Source: Staphylococcus agnetis
GTDB lineage: Bacteria > Bacillota > Bacilli > Staphylococcales > Staphylococcaceae
Reading direction: 5' to 3'
Assembly (NCBI RefSeq): GCF_002901865.1
Contig: NZ_PPQF01000080.1
Location: 1 to 64,000, forward strand
Length of the DNA stretch: 64,000 bases
Position 1 is the stretch's first letter. Each line of letters begins with the position of its first letter. Both the position numbers and the translations under genes were made by a program. Under the pieces are notes generated by a model. The model ran no database searches, was not told the origin of the DNA, and saw only the letters and a list, made by a program, of their open reading frames with translations. Shown here in pieces: positions 8,897 through 17,884 of this stretch.

Positions 8897-10009
8897 ATGT
8901 TGAACAAAAATGAAAAATTGATTCTTGAACGTATTCAAGACAATCCATTCATCTCTCAACAGGAGTTAGCCAAAGCTGTTGGTCTCTCTCGCCCTGCCGT
9001 TGCCAACATTATCTCTGGCCTTATACGAAAAGAATATGTACTCGGTAAAGCGTATGTGCTCAATGATGATTTTCCTATCGTCTGTATAGGTGCGACAAAT
9101 CTCGACCGTAAGTTTTATGTCAATCAAGCACTACAACAAGGAACTTCAAATCCGGTCACATCGACACGTTCCGTTGGAGGTGTCGCCCGAAACATTGCTG
9201 AAAACCTGGGTCGTTTAGGAGATAACGTCGCAATTCTTTCGGCCAGTGGCAACGACAGTGAATGGGACATGATTAAACATTTATCTAGCCCCTTTATGAG
9301 TCTTGACCACGTTCAACAAGTAGAAAACGCTAATACAGGATCGTATACGGCTTTAATCGATAAGGATGGCAATATGGAGTATGGACTTGCAGATATGGAA
9401 GTGTATAAAGAAATCACGCCTGAGTTTTTAATTAAGCGTACACACTTACTGCGGAAAGCTAAATGTATCATTGTCGACCTTAATCTGCCCAAAGATTCAC
9501 TTGATTTCTTATGTGCCTACAGTGAAAAGCATCACATCAAACTCGTCGTCATACCAGTGTCGTCACCGAAAATGATAAACATGCCCGATTCTTTACATGC
9601 GATCGACTGGCTTATTATTAATCGTGATGAAACGGAAACGTTTTTAAAGATGACCATTAATGATACTGAAGATTTAAAACGCGCTGCCAAACAATTAAAT
9701 GATCTTGGCATTAGTCACGTGATTATTACGAATGGTACAAAAGCACTGATTTATAGCAGTCCTACAGAAAGCATCATTAAAGACATTGTACCTTCAAAAC
9801 AAGTTGAGGACGTGACGGGTGCTGGAGATGCGTTTACGAGTGCGGTCATTTTTAGTTGGTTAAAAGGATTCGATATTGAAGACACGTTAATTGCCGGTTT
9901 AGTAAATGCCCGTAAAACCATCGAAACAAAATACACTGTACGACAAAATTTAGATAAAAAACAGTTATTACGAGATATGGAGGAATATCAAAATGAAACA
10001 ATACATTGA
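8897..10009 (+). CDS. psuK: Pseudouridine kinase (PfkB) fused to an N-terminal winged helix
   Basis: Predicted to phosphorylate pseudouridine to its 5'-phosphate. Residues about 1-60 (NEKLILERIQDNPFISQQEL, AKAVGLSRPAVANIISGLI) form a Lrp/MarR-like winged HTH. The rest is a PfkB kinase with GGVARNIAENLGRLG and the catalytic DVTGAGDAFTSAV. Several Firmicute PfkB kinases beside psuG share this fusion. The start ATG 8897 follows AGGAGG. It overlaps psuG by 17 bases, giving translational coupling. The fused HTH suggests the kinase represses its own operon through the adjacent palindrome. Specificity rests on the psuG neighbour; a broader nucleoside kinase is the alternative. Confidence 0.85.
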   Translation: MLNKNEKLILERIQDNPFISQQELAKAVGLSRPAVANIISGLIRKEYVLGKAYVLNDDFPIVCIGATNLDRKFYVNQALQQGTSNPVTSTRSVGGVARNIAENLGRLGDNVAILSASGNDSEWDMIKHLSSPFMSLDHVQQVENANTGSYTALIDKDGNMEYGLADMEVYKEITPEFLIKRTHLLRKAKCIIVDLNLPKDSLDFLCAYSEKHHIKLVVIPVSSPKMINMPDSLHAIDWLIINRDETETFLKMTINDTEDLKRAAKQLNDLGISHVIITNGTKALIYSSPTESIIKDIVPSKQVEDVTGAGDAFTSAVIFSWLKGFDIEDTLIAGLVNARKTIETKYTVRQNLDKKQLLRDMEEYQNETIH

Positions 10010-10904
10010 GTTGTCTCAAGAAGTTGAAAATGCCAAATCAAATCACCAACCTATCGTAGCCTTAGAGTCGACGATTATCTCTCATGGGATGCCTTACCCA
10101 CAAAATGTACAAATGGCGAAAAATGTAGAACAAATCATTCGTGACCATGGCGCAGTACCTGCAACAATCGCATTAATAGATGGCAAGATTAAAATCGGTT
10201 TAGAGGACAATGAGTTAGAATTACTCGCCAAAAGTGATAATGTCGCAAAAGTATCGCGTCGTGATTTAGCAGAAGTTATTGCACAAAAAAGAATCGGTGC
10301 GACAACAGTGGCTTCTACAATGATATGTGCAGCGCTCGCAGATATTAAGTTTTTTGTGACAGGTGGCATTGGAGGCGTACACCGTGGTTCTGAAGAAACG
10401 ATGGATATTTCTGCTGATTTGGATGAACTTTCAAAAACAGATGTCACTGTTATTTGTGCTGGAGCCAAATCGATTTTAGATTTACCAAAAACGATGGAGT
10501 ATCTTGAAACAAAAGGTGTTCCTGTGATTGGCTATCAAACCGAAGAACTTCCAGCCTTTTTCACACGTAAAAGCGGCGTCAAATTAAATTCAACGGCACA
10601 TCATGTCGATGACATCGCTTCGATTTGTAAAGTGAAACATGACATCCAACTTGAAGGTGGCATGGTGATCGCAAATCCTGTTCCTGAAGCTGATCAATTA
10701 GACAAAGATTATATTGATACAATTATTAATGACGCTGTGAAAGAGGCCGAACACAAAGGCATTCATGGTAAAGATTCTACACCGTTTTTATTAAGTAAAA
10801 TTGTTGAAAAAACGGATGGTAAGTCCCTTGCAACAAATATTAAACTTGTCGAAAATAATGCAGTCGTTGGCGCACAAATCGCAGTATCATATTCTAAACT
10901 GTAG
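9993..10904 (+). CDS. psuG: Pseudouridine-5'-phosphate glycosidase
   Basis: Cleaves the C-C glycosidic bond of pseudouridine 5'-phosphate to uracil and ribose 5-phosphate. The sequence carries the family blocks VALESTIISHGMPYPQN (Glu25 corresponds to the known catalytic Glu), GATTVASTMICAALA, FVTGGIGGVHRG and CAGAKSILDLPKTMEYLET (catalytic Lys), quoted in parts. The length of 303 residues is normal. ATG 9993 has GGAGG upstream inside the kinase gene. It is the middle gene of a kinase-glycosidase-transporter operon, so the pathway is imported pseudouridine to central carbon and uracil salvage. Confidence 0.95.
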   Translation: MKQYIELSQEVENAKSNHQPIVALESTIISHGMPYPQNVQMAKNVEQIIRDHGAVPATIALIDGKIKIGLEDNELELLAKSDNVAKVSRRDLAEVIAQKRIGATTVASTMICAALADIKFFVTGGIGGVHRGSEETMDISADLDELSKTDVTVICAGAKSILDLPKTMEYLETKGVPVIGYQTEELPAFFTRKSGVKLNSTAHHVDDIASICKVKHDIQLEGGMVIANPVPEADQLDKDYIDTIINDAVKEAEHKGIHGKDSTPFLLSKIVEKTDGKSLATNIKLVENNAVVGAQIAVSYSKL

Positions 10905-10913
10905 GTGATGTTT

Positions 10914-12110
10914 ATGTCCATACTATTTACGATGACAGGGGTGGTATTTGCATTATTTATCGCCTATATCGTCAGTTTTGATCGCAAACATATTGATTTT
11001 AAAAAGACGCTCATTATGCTTGTCATTCAAGTCTTACTGATTTTGTTTATGATGAACACGTCTATCGGTCTCAATATCTTAACAGCACTCGGTAAATTTT
11101 TTGAAGGGTTAATGAACATCAGTAAAGCAGGCATCGATTTTGTATTTGGCGATTTAGAAAATAAAGGCGGCTTTACATTTTTTATGCACGTCTTACTCCC
11201 TTTAGTTTTTATATCTGTATTAATAGGTATTTTAAATTACTTCAAAATCCTACCATTTATTATTAAATACGTTGGTTTGGTCATTAATAAAATAACGCGA
11301 ATGGGTGGCTTAGAAAGTTATTTTGCCATCTCAACAAGTATGTTGGGACAACCAGAGGTCTTTTTAACGATTAAAGACCTTATACCGAAACTTTCCAAAG
11401 CCAAATTATACACAATTACCACTTCCGCAATGAGTGCTGTAAGCATGGCCATGTTAGGCTCGTATATGCAAATGATAGAACCAAAGTATGTCGTAACCGC
11501 AGTGATGTTAAACATTTTTAGTGCACTCATCATTGCGAGTGTCATTAATCCATATGAAGCGAACGATGCAGATGTGGAAATTGAAAACCTTACTGAAACA
11601 CCTACAAAGCACCAATCACGGACACCATTTTTCCAAATGATTGGCGACAGTGCGATAGATGGTTTTAAAATTGCGATTACTGTTGCCATTATGTTGTTAG
11701 CCTTCATTTCATTAATGGAAGCGATTAATGTCATTTTTAGCGCTGTAGGGCTAAACTTTAAACAGCTGATAGGATACATTTTTGCGCCTATCGCCTTCAT
11801 TATAGGTGTCCCATGGAGTGAAGCTGTACAAGCAGGCTCGATTATGGCAACAAAATTAATCACAAATGAGTTTGTAGCGATGCTAGATTTTAAAGATATG
11901 GCGAAAGATTTAAGTGACCGTACGGTAGGGATTATTTCTGTGTACTTGGTCAGCTTTGCCAACTTCGGCACTGTAGGTATCATTGTAGGGGCTATCAAAG
12001 GCATCAGCGGTGAGCAAGGCAATAAAGTGGCAGCCTTCGCTTTAAAACTATTACTCGGTGCCACTCTAGCTTCTATCATTTCTGCTGCTATGGTTGGATT
12101 AGTCTTATAA
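10914..12110 (+). CDS. NupC/CNT-family nucleoside transporter (probable pseudouridine uptake)
   Basis: Polytopic membrane protein of the concentrative nucleoside transporter family, about 398 residues. It shows hydrophobic segments throughout, a gate-type region (KITRMGGLESYFAISTSMLG, QPEVFLTIKDLIPKLS) and a second region around GVPWSEAVQAGSIMATKLITN. ATG 10914 is preferred because AGGTGA is 5 bases upstream; in-frame GTG 10905 and ATG 10908 are poorly placed. It follows psuG by 9 bases and ends the operon, so pseudouridine is the most likely substrate (inference from context). Ordinary uridine transport is the alternative. Confidence 0.85.
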   Translation: MSILFTMTGVVFALFIAYIVSFDRKHIDFKKTLIMLVIQVLLILFMMNTSIGLNILTALGKFFEGLMNISKAGIDFVFGDLENKGGFTFFMHVLLPLVFISVLIGILNYFKILPFIIKYVGLVINKITRMGGLESYFAISTSMLGQPEVFLTIKDLIPKLSKAKLYTITTSAMSAVSMAMLGSYMQMIEPKYVVTAVMLNIFSALIIASVINPYEANDADVEIENLTETPTKHQSRTPFFQMIGDSAIDGFKIAITVAIMLLAFISLMEAINVIFSAVGLNFKQLIGYIFAPIAFIIGVPWSEAVQAGSIMATKLITNEFVAMLDFKDMAKDLSDRTVGIISVYLVSFANFGTVGIIVGAIKGISGEQGNKVAAFALKLLLGATLASIISAAMVGLVL

Positions 12111-12159
12111 AATCCTTCATATTCCCAAGTCAATAAAATAGTCAAAATAACATTAAAGT

Positions 12160-12197
12160 AGCCTTCAAAATTCATTGGTTGATGAACTTTGAAGGCT
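12160..12197 (-). terminator. Hairpin terminator of family A between psu and ula operons
   Basis: AGCCTTCAAAATTCAT (12160-12175) faces ATGAACTTTGAAGGCT (12182-12197). The one imperfect pair is a G-U only on the minus strand, suggesting it serves the ula operon there. Near-identical hairpins occur at 26815-26853 and 54730-54765. Confidence 0.75.
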
Positions 12198-12232
12198 TTA
12201 ATATTGAACACATGTTTAGTGTGCTTAATTCA

Positions 12233-13582
12233 TTATGAAACGGTTTTGTTGCTGCGTTTTTGTAAGCATACCGCAGCTGCTGCGATAATTACTATCATAA
12301 TGACTACGCCGATAACACCTAATGATTTAACGATATTGCCAAAGACGATACCTACAACTAAGAAATCTGTATCGGAGAATGTTGTCGCTGCTAAGCCTAA
12401 ATCGCCTAAAAACGGTAAGAATAATAATGGTAAGAATGTAATCAACACACCATTCATTATCGCGCCAAAAACGGCACCTTTAATACCACCACGCGCATTC
12501 CCAAATACGCCTGAAGCTGCACCTAAGAAAAAGTGCGGCACAACGCCTGGAAGAATGACAACCCCACCAAGTAGAAACATCACAAACATGCCGAACACGC
12601 CTGTTAAAAAGCTAATGAAAAATCCGATTAACACTGCATTTTGAGCGTAAGGAAACACAATTGGACAATCTAAGGCCGGTTTAGAATGTGGCACCAACTT
12701 TTCTGAGATACCTTTAAATGCAGGTACGATTTCAGCAAGAATGAGACGAACGCCTGTTAAAATAATAAAGACTCCTGCCGCAAATGTGACCCCTTGAATC
12801 AAGGAAAAGACAATAAAGTTTTGGTCATGGCTAATAGATTTATGGACATAGTCTACACCCGCAAAAAGAGATGCAATGAGGTACAACAGAACCATCGTAA
12901 TCGAAATACTAATTGTACTTTCACGTAAAAAACTTAATCCTTTTGGAAACTGTATATCTTCCGTTGATTTAGATTTCCCTTTAAACAACTTACCAATTTC
13001 ACCCGCAGCCCAATAACTCACTGTTCCGAAATGTCCAAGTGCTACTTGATCATTTCCCGTGATTTTACGCATCGTGGGTTGAGCGAGCGCTGGAAACACA
13101 GACATAATCAATCCTAATATCAACGCACCAATAACAATCGTTAATGTATTGTTAACTTTACCGACAGTTAAAATAATTGCTAAAAAGGCAGCCATATAGA
13201 ACGTGTGATGCCCTGTTAAGAAAATATATTTTAAATTTGTGAAACGTGCGATCATAATATTCACCAACATGCCAAACACCATAATTAATGCGGCAGTTGT
13301 GCCATATTTTTCTAATGCGATTGAAATGATGGCTTCGTTGTTAGGCACCACCCCTTGAACACCAAACGCATGTTGGAAAATTTTCCCAAAGGGTTCAAGT
13401 GATTGCACTACGACACCAGCACCTGCACTTAAAATTAAAAAACCTAATAGCGTTTTAATCGTTCCAGTCGTTACAACCGAAGCTGGTTTCTTTTGAACCA
13501 TTAAACCTATAAACGCAATCAGTGCGACTAATATCGCTGGCTGGCTTAAAATATCAACGATGAAATCAAGAATGCTTTTCAT
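12233..13582 (-). CDS. ulaA: PTS ascorbate-type transporter subunit IIC
   Basis: Membrane channel of an ascorbate-type (SgaT/UlaA) phosphotransferase system, 449 residues with about 10-12 hydrophobic segments. Family features include FLTGHHTFYMAAFLA, the loop ALGHFGTVSYWAAGEIGKL and VPHFFLGAASGVFGNARGG. It takes phosphate from the IIB protein encoded 16 bases upstream. It is the last gene of a regulator-IIA-IIB-IIC operon. No ula degradation enzymes (UlaD/E/F/G) lie beside it, so the sugar acid may be ascorbate or a related substrate. Confidence 0.9.
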   Translation of the reverse strand: MKSILDFIVDILSQPAILVALIAFIGLMVQKKPASVVTTGTIKTLLGFLILSAGAGVVVQSLEPFGKIFQHAFGVQGVVPNNEAIISIALEKYGTTAALIMVFGMLVNIMIARFTNLKYIFLTGHHTFYMAAFLAIILTVGKVNNTLTIVIGALILGLIMSVFPALAQPTMRKITGNDQVALGHFGTVSYWAAGEIGKLFKGKSKSTEDIQFPKGLSFLRESTISISITMVLLYLIASLFAGVDYVHKSISHDQNFIVFSLIQGVTFAAGVFIILTGVRLILAEIVPAFKGISEKLVPHSKPALDCPIVFPYAQNAVLIGFFISFLTGVFGMFVMFLLGGVVILPGVVPHFFLGAASGVFGNARGGIKGAVFGAIMNGVLITFLPLLFLPFLGDLGLAATTFSDTDFLVVGIVFGNIVKSLGVIGVVIMIVIIAAAAVCLQKRSNKTVS

Positions 13583-13598
13583 ATGAACACCCCAAACA

Positions 13599-13883
13599 TT
13601 AAATTTTATTCATTTCTTTTAACTTTGCTGTCAATTTATCTTCAAGTTCTTGCTTGTCTAAAATATTATCTAGTATTAAAACATCCCCTAAACGCGCCGC
13701 ATTTTCTTCCAAGTCACGTCCACATATAAATAAATCAGCCATTTCAGGACTTGCTGTCATAATATCGCTATGTTCTACATCAATGATTGATTCAACGTTT
13801 AACGTCTTTAAAACCTCTTGAACATTCATTTCTACCATAAAACTACTTCCTAATCCGTGACCACATACAACTAAAATTTTCAT
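13599..13883 (-). CDS. ulaB: PTS ascorbate-type subunit IIB
   Basis: Small cytoplasmic phosphocarrier (94 residues) of the lactose/cellobiose-like IIB fold. MKILVVCGHGLGSSFMVEMN places the phosphorylated Cys at residue 7 in the usual CGxGxGSS loop. It relays phosphate from the IIA His to the sugar at IIC. It is separated from the IIA gene by one base and from IIC by 15, inside the same operon. Confidence 0.93.
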   Translation of the reverse strand: MKILVVCGHGLGSSFMVEMNVQEVLKTLNVESIIDVEHSDIMTASPEMADLFICGRDLEENAARLGDVLILDNILDKQELEDKLTAKLKEMNKI

Positions 13884-13884
13884 A

Positions 13885-14328
13885 TTAATCGTCTCCTTTA
13901 AAAATTGTAATCATTGATGCTTTATCTTGAGCACGCATTAACGCTTCGATACGTTGCGTGTCCCCTAACACTTGTGCCAATTGCTGTAAAATTGTTAAAT
14001 GTGATGTATGATCAGTGGAACAGAAAACAAAAACTAAAGCCGCTTCATGCCCCTTTTCTGAAAAATTTATTGGGACACCAAGTTTTAACAAACTTATGCC
14101 GACTTTGTTCACATGATCATCTGGCCGTGCGTGCGCAATCGCCACGTTAGGCGCAATCACAATATATGGACCTAACGTCTTGACACTGTCAATCATGGCT
14201 TCCACATATCCTGGCTCAATATAACTCTGAGCCACCAATGGTTCAGCTGCGATGTGAATGGCTTCTTCCCAATCATTCACTTTCTCTCTAATCGTAATTT
14301 TGTCTTCAGTTAAGACATCTAAAGCCAC
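13885..14328 (-). CDS. ulaC: PTS ascorbate-type subunit IIA
   Basis: Mannitol/fructose-type IIA domain of 147 residues. It accepts phosphate from HPr on His66 in APNVAIAHARPDDHV, with the usual preceding LGPYIVIAP strand. The C-terminal HLTILQQLAQVLGD is also typical. It overlaps the regulator gene by 10 bases, so translation is probably coupled. It donates phosphate to the IIB encoded next. Confidence 0.93.
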   Translation of the reverse strand: MALDVLTEDKITIREKVNDWEEAIHIAAEPLVAQSYIEPGYVEAMIDSVKTLGPYIVIAPNVAIAHARPDDHVNKVGISLLKLGVPINFSEKGHEAALVFVFCSTDHTSHLTILQQLAQVLGDTQRIEALMRAQDKASMITIFKGDD

Positions 14329-16271
14329 GTTGCTTCTCCCTCCATTTGTGTTACATATTGTTGAAATTCCGTTAACTTACCGTCAATTAATTGTTGGCGC
14401 ACATCGTTATTTGTTAATAATTCCGTGAGCTGTTTTAACGCTTTTAAGTGCAACTTCGTGTTTTCTGTTGCTAAACATATCACCACATAGATAGGGTCAT
14501 AGTGGGGATGTTTAAATGAAATGCCTTTTTCAAAATGAATCAGACTCATGCCTACCCCATGCACATGTGACGTACTTCCATGTATTAAAGCGATATGTGG
14601 ACTAATGACCATGTAAGGTCCTAACGTCTGCAGTTTATTCATAATTTCCTGTTTGTAGTCATAACTGACGACACCATCCCGTTCTAATGGACGCACACTT
14701 TCAGTAATCGCTTGTTGACATGACATAGATTGGTGAATTTTAAACACCCGTGTATGTAAAACATCTGATAAAGATAATCCACGCACTTCAGGTTGAACCA
14801 ATGTTGCGACTCGTCTCTCATTAACGATGGCATTCAAAGTATCGAGGTCACCACGTGTCAATAACGGAGAAATAGTGACGGTATCAATCGTTTGATACGG
14901 TGTCGGTACTGTTGAAATCACTAAATCTACATTCATATCACTTAACTCATCTTCACTGATGTCATAGATGGAATACGCATCTATAATGTCGAATTCCGGA
15001 TACACATGAGATAACTTCACATTGAGAAGCTGTGAGGTTCCGACACCCGATCCACATACGACGACAACTTTCAATTTGTGATGGCGTTGTGTCATCAATC
15101 GTTCAAAACTAGAGGCAAAATGTAACGTGATATAACTGATTTCATGTGCATGAAATTGCAGTTGATAGGCCTCTTCAAGAATATTAATATTTTTCACAAT
15201 CACCTCATACAATTCTTGATATTCATGAATAATATTGTCATGTAACGGATTCGCTTGATAGATATGATTTTGCAGTCGATACAAAGCGGGTGACAAATGA
15301 ATACTGAGCCCTTGAATGAGTTTGCCATCCGTAAAAAATGCCACTCCCATTTCAGCGCCAATATGTTCGACAAACTTTTCAATCGTCTGATGCATATAGG
15401 CTTCATTGACACGTGTTGAACTTAAAGTTGCACGCTTAGAGCTCAATAAATGGAGCACCATGACATCTCTTTCAGAATCAGGAAAAACTATGTTAAAATG
15501 TGATTCAATTTCTAATTTAATTGCTGATGCTACTGCGTAGGAAACGTCATCCTTCTTAGCTACATGCGTTGTAGTAGGTTCAGGTAAAGGGTTATTTTGT
15601 TTCATACGTCTTACTGCAATTAAAAGATGTAAAATCAAACCTTCAATCGCCGTTTGAACCAATGGGTAGTGTTCACGTTTCAGCACCTTGATGACACTTT
15701 CACGAATTTGTTTCAAATCTGATGTCGCATTCAATTGTGCAATCATCACATCATTCATATTGTCATAATACGCATGTAACAATCGCGCATACGCTTGACG
15801 ATAATGGGCTTCATTGCCTTCAACGACGTACCCTTTGTTGTTGATATACGTCAGTGTGAGATAATGATGACTGTACCATTTTGAAACAGCTTTAATATCC
15901 GATAGTATCGTGCGTCGGCTCACATTTAATTCTTCCGCTAATTGCTTTGTACTCATAGGACTTTCATGTTCTAAAAGCATTAACTTTAACAAGGTTTGCC
16001 GTTCATCTTTTGAAAAGTGAAAATGATGACCCTGCCCATCTGTTTGAATCCATTCATGAGAAGCATCAGTTTCTTTCATAGCTTTAATGCCCATGGTTTT
16101 ATGCCTAACAATATGATAGCCACCTGTTTCCGCCATTGACTCGATATACTCAATATCGTATTGAATGGTTCTCTCAGAAAGATGAAATGTTTTTGCGAGT
16201 GTGTGGATTGTCATAAATTGAGATGCTTCAAGGAGCAATGACAAAATTTGTTGTTGTCGATTACTTAACAC
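14319..16271 (-). CDS. PRD-containing PTS regulator (BglG/MtlR/UlaR type)
   Basis: Transcription activator controlled by phosphorylation. In order it has an HTH_11 (SNRQQQILSLLLEASQFMTI), a second Mga/HTH domain (LAEELNVSRRTILSDIKAVS), PRD1 around residues 185-280, PRD2 about 290-395, an IIB-like domain with VVVCGSGVGTSQLL (Cys) and a C-terminal IIA-like domain with YMVISPHIALIHGS (His). AGGAGG is one base from ATG 16277 but 7 bases from GTG 16271, so GTG 16271 (650 residues) is preferred. It heads the ula operon. The sugar signal is presumed to come through UlaB/HPr phosphorylation. Confidence 0.85.
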   Translation of the reverse strand: MLSNRQQQILSLLLEASQFMTIHTLAKTFHLSERTIQYDIEYIESMAETGGYHIVRHKTMGIKAMKETDASHEWIQTDGQGHHFHFSKDERQTLLKLMLLEHESPMSTKQLAEELNVSRRTILSDIKAVSKWYSHHYLTLTYINNKGYVVEGNEAHYRQAYARLLHAYYDNMNDVMIAQLNATSDLKQIRESVIKVLKREHYPLVQTAIEGLILHLLIAVRRMKQNNPLPEPTTTHVAKKDDVSYAVASAIKLEIESHFNIVFPDSERDVMVLHLLSSKRATLSSTRVNEAYMHQTIEKFVEHIGAEMGVAFFTDGKLIQGLSIHLSPALYRLQNHIYQANPLHDNIIHEYQELYEVIVKNINILEEAYQLQFHAHEISYITLHFASSFERLMTQRHHKLKVVVVCGSGVGTSQLLNVKLSHVYPEFDIIDAYSIYDISEDELSDMNVDLVISTVPTPYQTIDTVTISPLLTRGDLDTLNAIVNERRVATLVQPEVRGLSLSDVLHTRVFKIHQSMSCQQAITESVRPLERDGVVSYDYKQEIMNKLQTLGPYMVISPHIALIHGSTSHVHGVGMSLIHFEKGISFKHPHYDPIYVVICLATENTKLHLKALKQLTELLTNNDVRQQLIDGKLTEFQQYVTQMEGEATWL

Positions 16272-16294
16272 ATCCATGCCTCCTATATTGTTAT

Positions 16295-16308
16295 TGTAAG
16301 CGGTTTCT
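16295..16308. promoter_or_regulatory. Probable cre site before the ula operon
   Basis: TGTAAGCGGTTTCT fits the cre consensus except for the last base. It lies 18-31 bases upstream of the regulator's start, where CcpA would block transcription. Confidence 0.55.
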
Positions 16309-16396
16309 ATCTTTAACGGATATGCAATCTATTGCTCATTAGAATCCGCAAAACTTCATACCTAAAATGATGATTAATAATATCCTATAAAAACAT

Positions 16397-16425
16397 TTGA
16401 CAGAAATAGTGCAATTATACATAAT
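16397..16425 (+). promoter_or_regulatory. Promoter of the eutW-eutV-eutH operon
   Basis: TTGACA (16397-16402), 17 bases, then CATAAT (16420-16425) forms a strong sigma-A-type promoter. It lies 42 bases before the kinase ATG. Confidence 0.65.
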
Positions 16426-16467
16426 TGTAGTTAGAATTATTTGAATATTCTAATATGGAGTGAGTCG

Positions 16468-17883
16468 ATGTCTTGCGTTCAGGATACTTTATTAACTATG
16501 ACACCTTTATCATTTAATGAAATGAATGAGATTGCGCTCGTTTCACAGCAATTACAATTGATTGCCAACGTCAATCAATGTTATGCATTCATTGATTGTC
16601 AAAGTGATATCACTCAAAATCTTATTGTCGTCGATGAAGCATTTCCTGAGGCAACTGAACATCCTTTATACCATTCGTCTGTCATTGGTGAATCGGTGTT
16701 AGAATCATTTGAGCTAGCCGTTTATCAATCATTTAAAAAAGGTATCACAGTCCATAACCATCGTGGCTTAAACCAGGAAGGCTTGTTAATTGAACAAAAT
16801 GTAAGTCCTATTATTTATAATGCGCGTGTCATTGGTGTACTTGTTTTAGAGAAGAATATACGCAACTTACATATTGAAAATTACAATAGAGACGTCATTA
16901 ATCGTATGACCTCACTTTATAGCTACGCTGAAACTGTAGGTTCTGATTTTGATATGACTTTATCTAATATTATTGAAGATGCTGTATTTTGTATTAATGA
17001 AGCATCAGAGATAAAGTACTTTAATATTGCTGCCGAAACACTATTAAGACAAATTGGCACTGAAAACAAAGCGTTTTTAAACTTAAAGTTTGATAAAGTT
17101 TTTCCTGATTTAGAACGTTTTATTCATTCTAAACATTCCATTGAAATGATGGAATTAGAACTAAATCAAAAATTCTATGTTATCAAAAAGATTCATACGT
17201 CATTTGGACCAGAAAAACAAATTTTTGTTCTATTTAAAGATGTTTCAAAACTGAGGCATACTGAAAAAGCTTTAACTTCAAAAACAGTAGCAATGAAAGA
17301 AGTTCACCATAGAGTAAAAAACAACCTACAAACCATTGCTTCATTAATACGCCTTCAAATGCGCCATGACATTCCAGAAAACTTGCAAGTTTATTTTAAA
17401 GATACGCTCAATCGTATTTTAAGTATTGCATCCGTTTATGAAATTATTCTTTATGAATCGTCCAATGACAGTGCTGATATTGCGACGTTACTCAAAAAAA
17501 TTGGAAATATGGTTATGACGACCCTCACCACTCACAGCAATATTCAAATCACCTATCAACTTCAGCCATCCGTATATTTATCATCTAATCAATCTGTCGC
17601 ATTGGCTATCGTATATAATGAAGTATTGCAAAACTGTCTCAAACATGCATTTCAACAAACACAACATGGTGAAATTAAGGTGCAATTATCCACTGTTAAT
17701 CAAAATCAAATTATACTCTCTATAGAAGATAACGGGGATGGGATTTCGCAAAGTAGTCAGACATCATTTGGGAGTAAAATCATACAATTAATAGTAGAAA
17801 ATGATTTGGAAGGCACGCTCAACATCAACTCATGCCAAAAAGGAACTCAAGTCATCGTCATGTTTGACGTACATAAGGGGTGA
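16468..17883 (+). CDS. eutW: EutW-like sensor histidine kinase (HisKA_2 type)
   Basis: Soluble sensor kinase of 471 residues with no membrane segments. Residues about 1-150 resemble a GAF/EutW-type sensor, about 155-260 a PAS-like domain (EDAVFCINEASEIKYFNIAA), followed by the HisKA_2 dimer motif KEVHHRVKNNLQTIASLIRL with the phospho-accepting His near residue 281. An HATPase domain (YNEVLQNCLKHAFQQ, EDNGDGIS) ends it. ATG 16468 is chosen because TGGAGTGAG precedes it; an upstream TTG at 16441 has no site. In the EutVW pair this kinase senses ethanolamine and phosphorylates the ANTAR regulator encoded next. Confidence 0.82.
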   Translation: MSCVQDTLLTMTPLSFNEMNEIALVSQQLQLIANVNQCYAFIDCQSDITQNLIVVDEAFPEATEHPLYHSSVIGESVLESFELAVYQSFKKGITVHNHRGLNQEGLLIEQNVSPIIYNARVIGVLVLEKNIRNLHIENYNRDVINRMTSLYSYAETVGSDFDMTLSNIIEDAVFCINEASEIKYFNIAAETLLRQIGTENKAFLNLKFDKVFPDLERFIHSKHSIEMMELELNQKFYVIKKIHTSFGPEKQIFVLFKDVSKLRHTEKALTSKTVAMKEVHHRVKNNLQTIASLIRLQMRHDIPENLQVYFKDTLNRILSIASVYEIILYESSNDSADIATLLKKIGNMVMTTLTTHSNIQITYQLQPSVYLSSNQSVALAIVYNEVLQNCLKHAFQQTQHGEIKVQLSTVNQNQIILSIEDNGDGISQSSQTSFGSKIIQLIVENDLEGTLNINSCQKGTQVIVMFDVHKG

Positions 17884-17884
17884 A

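Noticed and set aside
8748-8948. A 66-codon minus-strand frame upstream of psuK
   Set aside because: It covers the cre site, operator and promoter of psuK and has no protein homology.
11318-12211. A 297-codon minus-strand frame opposite the nucleoside transporter gene
   Set aside because: It lies entirely opposite a clear family member, has no ribosome site, and shows no recognisable domain.
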